Positions 57,356-64,000 of a DNA stretch of 64,000 nucleotides are shown here, in pieces. The first letter of the stretch is position 1. Each line of letters begins with the position of its first letter. Position numbers and translations under genes: made by a program. The stretch comes from CAWIXB01 sp963839955 (GTDB lineage Bacteria; Actinomycetota; Actinomycetes; JACCUZ01): NCBI GenBank assembly GCA_963839955.1, contig CAWIXB010000001.1, forward strand, positions 2,728,001-2,792,000, written 5' to 3'. The notes below the pieces were generated by a model. It saw only the letters and a program-made list of their open reading frames with translations, was not told the DNA's origin and searched no databases.

Positions 57356-59527
57356 TTAGGGGAGGGCGATGTCCTGGGGGCGGACGGGGATGCGGGGGAG
57401 CTCGAGGCCGGTCGCGTCACGGATTGCGGCCGCCACGGCGGCGGACGAGGAGATCGTCGGGGTCTCCCCCACACCCTTCGCGCCGAACGGCGCACCCGGC
57501 TCCGGCTCCTCGATGAGCGCGGCCACGACGACGTCGGGCATGTCCAGCGCCGTGGGGATCAGGTAGTCGGTGAACGTCGCGTTGCGCACGATCCCCTTGT
57601 CGACGACGATCTCCTCCATCACTGCCAGCCCGACGCCCTGCGCGATGCCGCCCTCGATCTGACCGGTCACCTGCAGCGGGTTGAGCACGCGCCCGACGTC
57701 CTGCGACGTCGCGATCTCGACGACGCGAACCAACCCGAGGTCGAGATCGACGTCGACGACGGCTCGGTGCGCCGCGAAGATGAAGGACACGTGCGCGTCA
57801 CCCTGGCCGTCGGCGTCCAGCGGCGTCGTGGGCGGGTGGTGGTGCTCGTAGGTCTCCTCGATGACGCCCGTGTCCCCAGCGTCCATCCGGGCGCGTACGG
57901 CGAGGGCAGCTCGCTCGACGGCGCCGCCCGACATCCAGGTCTGCCGGCTTGCCGACGTCGAGCCCGACGACCCGATCGTGACCGTCTCGGCCGGAGACAC
58001 GATGACCTCGTCGATGCCGAGCACCTCGCGCACGATCTGCTGCGCCAGCGTCACGAAGCCCTGGCCGACCTCGGCAGCCGCGCACGTGACCGTCGCGACG
58101 CCGTCCTCGAGGCGCACCCGTGCGGTCGAGTAGTCGTCGAAACCGGCGGAGTACATCAGGTTCTTGAAGCCGACCGCCAGTCCGACACCGCGGCGTACGC
58201 GGGCAGGGTCGGCGGCCCGCCCCGACCCACCGGGCATCGCCATCGGGTCCGGCGCCGGGTCGACGGCGGGCAGCGGCGCGGCGGCGCAGGTGCGGATCAG
58301 CTCCTCGACCGGCGCTACGCCCGACACCGTCTGACCCGTGATCATCCGGTCGCCGGACTTCATCGCGTTGCGCAGCCGCAGCTCGGCCGGGTCGAGGTCC
58401 AGCGCGGCGGCAAGCTTGTCCATCTGAGCCTCGTGCGCGAAGCAGACCTGCACCGCACCGAAGCCGCGCATCGCACCGCAGGACGGGTTGTTGGTGCGCA
58501 CCGCCCAGCCCTCGACGTCGGCGTTCGGCACGTCGTAGGGGCCCGCGGCGAAGCAGCAGGCGTTCGAGAGCACCGGCCCGCTCGTCGACGCGTAGGCACC
58601 GCCGTCGAGAACGATGCGGGCCTCGACCTTGACCAGACGGCCGTCGCGGGTCGCGTGGTGCCGGTAGCGCATCCTCGCCGGGTGGCGGTGCACGTGGCCG
58701 AGGAACGACTCCGACCGCGAGAACACCATCTTGACCGGCCGGTTGCAGTGCAGCGCGAGCAGGCACAGGTGCACCTGCATGCTCACGTCCTCGCGCGCAC
58801 CGAACGCACCGCCCACGCCGGCCAGCGTCATCCGCACCTTCTCGGGCGGCAGGCCGAGACAGGCCGCGACCTGGTCGCGGTCGATGTGCAGCCACTGGGT
58901 CGACATGTGCAGGTCGACACCGCCGTCGTCGTCGGGAACGGCGAGCCCCGACTCGGGACCCATGAACGCCTGGTCCTGCATGCCGACCTCGTAGGTGCCC
59001 TCGACGACGACGTCGCCCTCGGCCGACGGGTCGCCGTGCCGGATGACCTGGTGGCCGAACACGTTGCCGTCGGGGTGGATGGGATCGGCGTCGATGGCCG
59101 CTTCGGCGTCGACGAGCGGGTCGAGCTTCTCGTAGTCGACCACGATCGCGGCCACGGCCCGTCGCGCCGTGTCGGGATGGTCGGCAGCGACGGCGGCCAG
59201 CGGTTCGCCGGTGAAGCGCACCACGTCGCTCGCGAACACCGGCTGGTCAGCGTGCTCGAGGCCGTACATCGCCTCGCCAGGCACGTCGTCTGCCGTGAGC
59301 ACCGCGTGCACCCCCGGGATCGCCAGAGCCGGGCCGATGTCGATCGAGCGGATGCGCGCCGAGGGGTACGGCGAGCGCAGCACCTGCCCCCACACCATCC
59401 CGTCGGCGTGGAGGTCGGAGGAGAAGGCGAAGCGGCCCTGCACCTTCGGCACGCCGTCGGGGCGAGCGGCGTTGCTGCCGAGCCCCTGCCGCACGATGTC
59501 GCGGACGCGGTCGCCCGTGACCGTCAC
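57356..59527 (-). CDS. xanthine dehydrogenase, molybdenum-binding subunit
   Basis: 723-residue catalytic subunit that oxidises xanthine (and hypoxanthine) to urate. It has the family order: PKVQGRFAFSSDLHADGM, VLRSPYPSARIRSIDIG, GVGGAFGAREDVSMQ (molybdopterin contact), NPSCGAMRGFGAVQ (substrate Arg), CAAAEVGQGFVTLAQQ and GAKGVGETP with the catalytic Glu (about 700). GTG 59527 has AGGAGG about 7 bases upstream and overlaps the stop of the Fe-S subunit gene. Close relatives act on other purines or aldehydes; the neighbouring ureide genes favour xanthine. Confidence 0.92.
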   Translation of the reverse strand: MTVTGDRVRDIVRQGLGSNAARPDGVPKVQGRFAFSSDLHADGMVWGQVLRSPYPSARIRSIDIGPALAIPGVHAVLTADDVPGEAMYGLEHADQPVFASDVVRFTGEPLAAVAADHPDTARRAVAAIVVDYEKLDPLVDAEAAIDADPIHPDGNVFGHQVIRHGDPSAEGDVVVEGTYEVGMQDQAFMGPESGLAVPDDDGGVDLHMSTQWLHIDRDQVAACLGLPPEKVRMTLAGVGGAFGAREDVSMQVHLCLLALHCNRPVKMVFSRSESFLGHVHRHPARMRYRHHATRDGRLVKVEARIVLDGGAYASTSGPVLSNACCFAAGPYDVPNADVEGWAVRTNNPSCGAMRGFGAVQVCFAHEAQMDKLAAALDLDPAELRLRNAMKSGDRMITGQTVSGVAPVEELIRTCAAAPLPAVDPAPDPMAMPGGSGRAADPARVRRGVGLAVGFKNLMYSAGFDDYSTARVRLEDGVATVTCAAAEVGQGFVTLAQQIVREVLGIDEVIVSPAETVTIGSSGSTSASRQTWMSGGAVERAALAVRARMDAGDTGVIEETYEHHHPPTTPLDADGQGDAHVSFIFAAHRAVVDVDLDLGLVRVVEIATSQDVGRVLNPLQVTGQIEGGIAQGVGLAVMEEIVVDKGIVRNATFTDYLIPTALDMPDVVVAALIEEPEPGAPFGAKGVGETPTISSSAAVAAAIRDATGLELPRIPVRPQDIALP

Positions 59528-60036
59528 GGCGCGACCTCCTTCTGCGACTGGCCGGCGAGCTGACGTTGGTCGACCACGCTCTGTGCAGCCGCGAAGATGC
59601 GGCCGTAGCCGGTGCAGCGGCACAGGTTGCCCGAGATGGCCTCGCGCAGCTCGAGGTCGTTGGGCGCGGGGTTGCGGTCGAGCAGGTCGTGCACGGCGAC
59701 GACGAGACCGGGTGTGCAGAAACCGCACTGCACCGCGCCCTCGTCGAGGAACGCGCGCTGTACGTCGGTGAGCTCGCCTTCTGTCGTCGGCAGTCCTTCG
59801 ACACTGACGACGTCGCGGTCGTGCGCGGCCGCCGCCATCACCAGGCACGCACACACCAGCACGCCGTCGAGCAGTACCGAGCACGACCCGCACTCGCCCT
59901 CCTCGCAGGCGTTCTTGGCGCCGGGCAGGCCGAGTCGCTCGCGCAGCACGTAGAGCAGGCTCTCGCCGACCCAGGCACCCTCGACGACGCGCTCCTCCCC
60001 GTTGACCTGCAGGCGGAAGGTAGCCGTCTCCGTCAT
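59524..60036 (-). CDS. xanthine dehydrogenase, [2Fe-2S] subunit
   Basis: Electron-transfer subunit of 170 aa. Plant-ferredoxin cluster: NACEEGECGSCSVLLDG with a later Cys; second cluster domain: QCGFCTPG and GNLCRCTGYGRIF. ATG 60036 was chosen over an ATG 14 codons upstream since it overlaps the FAD subunit stop (ATGA). Length and motifs match XdhC/CoxS-type small subunits. Confidence 0.94.
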   Translation of the reverse strand: MTETATFRLQVNGEERVVEGAWVGESLLYVLRERLGLPGAKNACEEGECGSCSVLLDGVLVCACLVMAAAAHDRDVVSVEGLPTTEGELTDVQRAFLDEGAVQCGFCTPGLVVAVHDLLDRNPAPNDLELREAISGNLCRCTGYGRIFAAAQSVVDQRQLAGQSQKEVAP

Positions 60037-60887
60037 CGCTCTCCCTCGAAGGCACGGGCCAGTCCTCGTGCCGCGCACACCGACACAGCACGCCGACGAT
60101 AGGCCGCCGTCGACCGATGGTCGTCAATCGGTGCGGCGGCGTCGGCGCACAGCTCGCCGAAGCGCGACGCCACGTCGTCACCGCGCAGCCGCCCCGACGA
60201 CCAGTCGACCTGCTCACCGGCGTACTGCTCGGCCTCCCGCGCCCGCACCGGCACCGGCGCGACGGACCCGAGCCCGGCACGCACCGTTCTACCGTCGAGG
60301 TCGACGACGACCGCAACCATCACCACGCTGATCACCATCGCGTTGCGTGTGCCGACCTTGAGGAACTCCTGCGGTCCGCGCAGCACCGGCACCCGGACGC
60401 CGGTGACGATCTCACCGGGCTGCATCGCCGTCTTCTTCACCCCGGTCACGAACTCGAGCAGCGGGAGAGAACGCTCACCCGCCGGCCCCTGCAGCTCCAC
60501 GACCGCGTCGAGCGCAGCCAGCACCGGCAGCGTGTCGCCCGCCGGAGAAGCGGTGCCCAGGTTGCCGCCCAGCGTCGCCGCGTTGCGGATCTGTGGCGAC
60601 CCCACCGTGCGGGCCGCCTGGCAGAGGGCGGGCAGCAGCGACGCGAGCTCGCCGTCCATCTCGCCATAGGTCAGGCAGGCACCGAGCCACAGCTCGTCGC
60701 CCTCACGCCGCCAGCCGCGCAGCTCGGGCACCCCGCTGAGCGACAGCACGGTGCTCGGCCGGCACCTCCCCGCGTTGACGTCGACCATCAGGTCGGTGCC
60801 ACCCGCGAGCACCATCGCGTCGGGGTCATCACGCAGCGCTTCCATGGCGTCGGCGAGCGACGCAGGCAGCGCAACAGGGCCAGTCAT
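60033..60887 (-). CDS. xanthine dehydrogenase, FAD-binding subunit
   Basis: 284-residue flavin subunit. The first FAD contact is AMVLAGGTDLMVDVNAG (about 31-47), the second NAATLGGNLGTASPAGDTLP (about 100-119), and the C-terminal CO-dehydrogenase flavoprotein domain covers about 175-284. It is the first gene of the three-subunit operon and passes electrons from the Fe-S clusters to NAD. Confidence 0.93.
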   Translation of the reverse strand: MTGPVALPASLADAMEALRDDPDAMVLAGGTDLMVDVNAGRCRPSTVLSLSGVPELRGWRREGDELWLGACLTYGEMDGELASLLPALCQAARTVGSPQIRNAATLGGNLGTASPAGDTLPVLAALDAVVELQGPAGERSLPLLEFVTGVKKTAMQPGEIVTGVRVPVLRGPQEFLKVGTRNAMVISVVMVAVVVDLDGRTVRAGLGSVAPVPVRAREAEQYAGEQVDWSSGRLRGDDVASRFGELCADAAAPIDDHRSTAAYRRRAVSVCAARGLARAFEGER

Positions 60888-60928
60888 GGCCGACAGTCAA
60901 CCGCTCGACCTGGGTCCTGTCACGAGAA

Positions 60929-62224
60929 TCACATCCAGAGCCGCCGCGCCCGCGTGGCCAGCTCCGAACGCGCCGCCGGCAGGTCGACACCGTGCAGCAT
61001 GCCGTCGGTCACCACCGGCTCACCACCGACCAGGAGATGGCGCACCGGGCGGTCGGGCCCGAGCACGAGACCGGCGAGCGCGTCCTCGACGTCCGCGAGG
61101 TCCTCGCCGGGCCAGATGGCCAGGTCGGCTCGCGCCCCCGGCTCCAGGCGCCCGATGTCGTCACGACCGAGGCAGCGGGCACCGCCGGACGTCGCGAGGC
61201 GCAACGCGTCCTCCGGGCCGAACGTGTCGGCCCGGCGCTCCCGGAGCCGCGCGGCATAGAGCGCCTGGCGCAGCTCGGGGAACAGCCGCCCCACCTCGTT
61301 GCTCGCGGACCCGTCGACGCCCAAGCCGACCGCCGCCCCCGCCGCCTCGAGGTCGCTGACCCGAGCCGTGCCGGCGGCCAGGCGCGCGTTGGACGACGGG
61401 CAGTGCGCTACCCCGGCGCCCGCGGCTCCGATGCGGCGTACCTCGTCGTCGTCGAAGTGCACGCCGTGGGCGAACCACACGTCGTCGGCGAGCCAGCCGA
61501 GGGTCTCCATGAGGTCGAGAGGGCGTACGCCGAGGTGCTCCCGGCAGTAGTCGTTCTCCTCGACCGTCTCCGCGAGATGCGTGTGCAGCCGCAGCCCGTG
61601 CCGGCGGGCCAGTGCAGCCGACTCGCGCATGAGGTCGGCCGTGACCGAGAACGGGCTGCACGGCGCGACGACGACAACGACGCGGTCGCCGTCGTGCACG
61701 TCGCGGACGAGTCGCTCGGTGGAGGCGAGCACGGCGTCGACGGTCTCGACGACATGGTCGGGAGGGAGGCCACCCTGGGACGCGCCGAGGTCCATCGAGC
61801 CACGCGAGACGTGCAGGCGGACGCCGACCTGCCGGGCCGCGTCGACGGTGGCGTCGAAGACCGTGTCGTCACCCCGCGGCACGACGTAGTGGTGGTCGAA
61901 CGCCGTGGTGCAGCCCGACAGCGCGAGCTCGCCGAGGCCGACGACCGCCGCCGCGCGCACGTCGTCGACCTCGATGCGCCCCCAGACGGGGTAGAGCTCG
62001 GTCAGCCAGCCGAACAGGTCGCAGCCGACCGCACGCCCCCTGGTCAGCCACTGGTAGAGGTGGTGGTGGGTGTTGACCAGGCCGGCGGTGGCCAGGTCCC
62101 CGTCGGCCCGCAGGACCCGGTCGTCGGGCCGGGCCTCGACCTCGCCGACGGCGGTGATCCGGCCGTCCTCGATGGCCACGTCCCCCGGCCAGCGCGCCCC
62201 GCGTACGACCATCCGCTCCGTCAC
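60929..62224 (-). CDS. 8-oxoguanine deaminase-type amidohydrolase
   Basis: 431-residue amidohydrolase of the COG0402 group. Zinc ligands: NTHHHLYQWLTRG (His-x-His, about 51-55), LHTHLAETVEEND (His and catalytic Glu), AHGVHFDDDE (His) and GVDGSASNEVG (Asp). The WLTRG/ENDYC pattern resembles 8-oxoguanine deaminases and hydroxyatrazine-type hydrolases. Position beside xanthine dehydrogenase and ureide genes fits deamination of 8-oxoguanine to urate. GTG 62224 with GGGAGG upstream; ATG 62212 is an alternative. Divergent from the allantoicase gene. Confidence 0.86.
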   Translation of the reverse strand: MTERMVVRGARWPGDVAIEDGRITAVGEVEARPDDRVLRADGDLATAGLVNTHHHLYQWLTRGRAVGCDLFGWLTELYPVWGRIEVDDVRAAAVVGLGELALSGCTTAFDHHYVVPRGDDTVFDATVDAARQVGVRLHVSRGSMDLGASQGGLPPDHVVETVDAVLASTERLVRDVHDGDRVVVVVAPCSPFSVTADLMRESAALARRHGLRLHTHLAETVEENDYCREHLGVRPLDLMETLGWLADDVWFAHGVHFDDDEVRRIGAAGAGVAHCPSSNARLAAGTARVSDLEAAGAAVGLGVDGSASNEVGRLFPELRQALYAARLRERRADTFGPEDALRLATSGGARCLGRDDIGRLEPGARADLAIWPGEDLADVEDALAGLVLGPDRPVRHLLVGGEPVVTDGMLHGVDLPAARSELATRARRLWM

Positions 62225-62355
62225 AGCAGGGAGCCTCCCGTCCTCGCCTCCGCCTGTCCACCAGGCACCTCGGCGCGCCCTGATGACCTTGGCCGTCCCC
62301 TAGCATCAGACCGGGCAGTGACCCACGCGAGCACGCCCCGCCGACGAGGAGGCCT

Positions 62356-63819
62356 ATGTCGATCGACTTCACGACACTCCCCCTCCTCTCCGACGAGCGG
62401 CTCGGCGCCGCAGTCGTGGGACGCAACGACGAGTTCTTCGCACTGGCCGACAACCTGCTCCGGTCCGAAGCCCCCCAGTGGGTCGCCGACCGCTACACCA
62501 AGCGCGGCAAGTGGATGGACGGCTGGGAGACCCGCCGCCGGCGTACCCCCGGGGTCGACTGGTGCATCATCCGGCTCGGCGCCCCGGGCGTGGTGCGCGG
62601 CGTCGTCGTCGACACGTCCCACTTCACCGGCAACTTCCCCAAGGAGTGCTGGCTCGAGGGCTGCTCCGTCGACGGCTACCCCTCCGCCGAGGAGATCGAG
62701 CACGCAGAGTGGCTGCCGATGGGCTCCCGCACGCCGCTCTCCGGCGACCACAAGCACCTCGTCAACGTGTCGCTGCCGGCGCGCATCACGCACGTGCGGC
62801 TCACCATCGCGCCCGACGGCGGGGTCGCGCGGCTGCGCGTCCACGGCGACCCGGTGCCCGACCCTCGCGACGTCTGGGGCATGCCGCTCGACCTCGCCGC
62901 GGTCGAGTACGGCGGGGTCGTCATCGACTGCAGCGACATGTACTTCTCGAACAGGCACAACCTCAACCTCCCGACCGCGCCCCAGTCGATGGCCGACGGC
63001 TGGGAGACGCGGCGCCGCCGCGGGCCCGGGAACGACTGGGTGGTGCTGCGCCTGGTCGAGGAGGGGACGGTGCGGATCGCCGAGGTCGACACGCGGTTCT
63101 TCAAGGGCAACGCGCCGGGCGCGTTCGGCTTGTCCGGCCGCAGCGAGGACAGCACGACGTGGCGGCCGATCGTGCCCGAGACCGGGCTCCGCCCGCACAT
63201 GCGCCACCGGTTCCGGGTGGGAGCGCACCAGCCGGTCACGCACGTGCGCCTCGACATCTATCCCGACGGCGGGCTGGCCCGGGTCCGGCTCTGGGGCACG
63301 CTCACCGACCGCGGCGCCGAGTCCCTCGGGCTCCGGTGGCTGCACACGCTCACCCCCGCGCACGCCGAGGAAGAGCTGCGCGCGGTGTGCGGGTCGCAGC
63401 GCTGGGCCCGCGAGATGGCCGAGGGGCGGCCCTACGCGACGTTCGACGCGCTGCACGAGGCGGCCGCGCGCACCTGGCAGGGCCTCGAACGTGACGACCA
63501 GCTCGAGGCGTTCGCCGCGCACCCGCGGATCGGCGAACGCGCCGACGGGCCCGGGGTGACCGCTTGGTCGCGTCAGGAGCAGGCGCGGACGGCGGGTGCG
63601 GCCGACGACGTCGTACGCGCTCTCGAGCAGGGCAACCGCGACTACGAGGCCCGGTTCGGACGCGTGTTCCTGATCAACGCCACCGGGCTCTCGGCCGAGG
63701 ACGTGCTCACGTCGCTGCGGGCCCGCATCGGCAACGAGCCCGAGGCCGAGCACCAGGTCGCCGCGGCCGAGCAGCAGAAGATCAACAACCTGCGCCTCGA
63801 CAAGCTGCTGCGCCCATGA
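62356..63819 (+). CDS. allantoicase - OHCU decarboxylase fusion protein
   Basis: 487 residues joining two steps of urate breakdown. Residues 1-325 are allantoicase, two beta-sandwich repeats each with a MDGWETRRRR / ADGWETRRRR motif, DWCIIRLG / DWVVLRLV and FTGNFPKE / FFKGNAPG. Residues 330-487 are the OHCU decarboxylase with VCGSQRWAREM, FAAHPRIGE (catalytic His and Glu) and FLINATGLSAEDVLTSLRARIGN. Separate proteins are more common. ATG 62356 has GAGGAGG upstream. Its stop overlaps the next gene, which makes the OHCU. Allantoicase works on allantoate, two steps later than the decarboxylase, so the fusion joins non-adjacent steps. Confidence 0.94.
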   Translation: MSIDFTTLPLLSDERLGAAVVGRNDEFFALADNLLRSEAPQWVADRYTKRGKWMDGWETRRRRTPGVDWCIIRLGAPGVVRGVVVDTSHFTGNFPKECWLEGCSVDGYPSAEEIEHAEWLPMGSRTPLSGDHKHLVNVSLPARITHVRLTIAPDGGVARLRVHGDPVPDPRDVWGMPLDLAAVEYGGVVIDCSDMYFSNRHNLNLPTAPQSMADGWETRRRRGPGNDWVVLRLVEEGTVRIAEVDTRFFKGNAPGAFGLSGRSEDSTTWRPIVPETGLRPHMRHRFRVGAHQPVTHVRLDIYPDGGLARVRLWGTLTDRGAESLGLRWLHTLTPAHAEEELRAVCGSQRWAREMAEGRPYATFDALHEAAARTWQGLERDDQLEAFAAHPRIGERADGPGVTAWSRQEQARTAGAADDVVRALEQGNRDYEARFGRVFLINATGLSAEDVLTSLRARIGNEPEAEHQVAAAEQQKINNLRLDKLLRP

Positions 63820-64000
63820 GCGGCATCACGACGCACGTGCTCGACACAGCGGCGGGCCGGCCGGCGGCGGGGGTCGAGGTACGACTGCTGCGCGACGACG
63901 AGGAGGTCGCGGCCGGCGTGACCGACGCCGACGGGCGCTGGACCGCGCTGGCCGGCGACGAGACGCAGGCCGGCTCCTACCGGCTGGTCTTCGAGACCGC
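63816..64000 (+). CDS. 5-hydroxyisourate hydrolase, 5' part (cut by window end)
   Basis: The ATG overlaps the fusion gene stop (ATGA) and opens a frame to the window end, about 61 codons. The start ITTHVLDTAAGRPAAGVEV is the transthyretin-like HIU hydrolase opening, with the conserved His in TTHVLDT and the strand-turn GVTDADGRW. It converts 5-hydroxyisourate to OHCU, the substrate of the fused decarboxylase. A urate oxidase would be expected just beyond the window. Confidence 0.88.
   Translation, partial: MSGITTHVLDTAAGRPAAGVEVRLLRDDEEVAAGVTDADGRWTALAGDETQAGSYRLVFET

Noticed and set aside
57236..63559. Very long open frames on the opposite strand of the xanthine dehydrogenase and allantoicase genes (over 700 codons)
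   Set aside because: They mirror known domains read on the other strand, have no ribosome-binding site or domain, and are the usual result of high third-position GC.
1..64000. CRISPR array, prophage, transposase or restriction-modification system
   Set aside because: No array of regularly spaced repeats and none of the marker proteins was seen; the three 77-bp copies are far apart and not an array.

Overview
The window is GC-rich chromosomal DNA with strong third-position G/C and many GTG starts. Genes overlap by 1-8 bases (ATGA, GTGA and TGATG junctions), and many of them appear to start without a leader. The block clpS - DUF2017 - mec - cysO - cysM - murI - MBL hydrolase - rph - rdgB, with pncB divergent from clpS, is the order known from mycobacteria and relatives. 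Together with DrrAB-type exporters, an Ada-AlkA fusion and an allantoicase/OHCU decarboxylase fusion, this points to an actinomycete. A Nocardioides-like member of the Propionibacteriales is my guess, but no rRNA or other taxonomic marker is present. There is no phage, transposase, CRISPR or plasmid gene.

Layout. 0-7.5 kb: an AhpD-like protein, then a NarL-type two-component system followed by two ABC exporters and a stand-alone LigD-type phosphoesterase domain. 7.6-14 kb: a leucine/isovalerate catabolic operon (carboxyltransferase, biotin carboxylase, HMG-CoA lyase, acyl-CoA dehydrogenase) divergent from its TetR regulator, with two matching operators. 14-17 kb: a secreted protein, a GNAT acetyltransferase and a DHA2 drug exporter. 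17-27 kb: a peptide or amide uptake and breakdown island with a tandem-domain Lrp regulator, an alpha/beta hydrolase, a pita-bread hydrolase lacking metal ligands, a complete Dpp-type ABC importer and an M19 dipeptidase. 27-32.7 kb: a CbiMNQO nickel/cobalt importer, a peroxiredoxin, a YihY protein and an aquaporin. 32.7-38.5 kb: tRNA-Leu(UAG) and the conserved rdgB-to-clpS housekeeping block. 38.5-41.2 kb: nicotinate/nicotinamide salvage (pncB, pncA) co-translated with a DapA-like aldolase. 41.5-43.5 kb: alkylation repair (Ada-AlkA, Ogt). 43.5-47.1 kb: a hydrolase, a WYL regulator and a class V aminotransferase-fold protein. 47.1-52.7 kb: tyrosine/homogentisate catabolism (hmgA, an unknown 281-residue protein, fahA, hppD, Lrp regulator). 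52.8-57.3 kb: a PBP4-type carboxypeptidase, a STAS protein, an MFS transporter and a sulfite-oxidase-family protein. 57.3-64 kb: purine and ureide catabolism (xanthine dehydrogenase subunits, 8-oxoguanine deaminase-like amidohydrolase, allantoicase-OHCU decarboxylase fusion, and the start of hydroxyisourate hydrolase cut by the window edge).

Non-coding structure. Three ungapped copies of a 77-bp palindromic repeat lie at gene ends (7.56, 30.57 and 32.87 kb); two of them supply the end of a coding region. clpS and pncB are divergent with only 25 bp between starts, and each has a TANNNT -10 element placed for leaderless transcription; the two hexamers share the same TA step. Similar TANNNT-N6-8-start arrangements recur at many genes. 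The most promising gene of unknown function is the 281-residue protein between hmgA and fahA, because the pathway has no recognisable maleylacetoacetate isomerase in this window.
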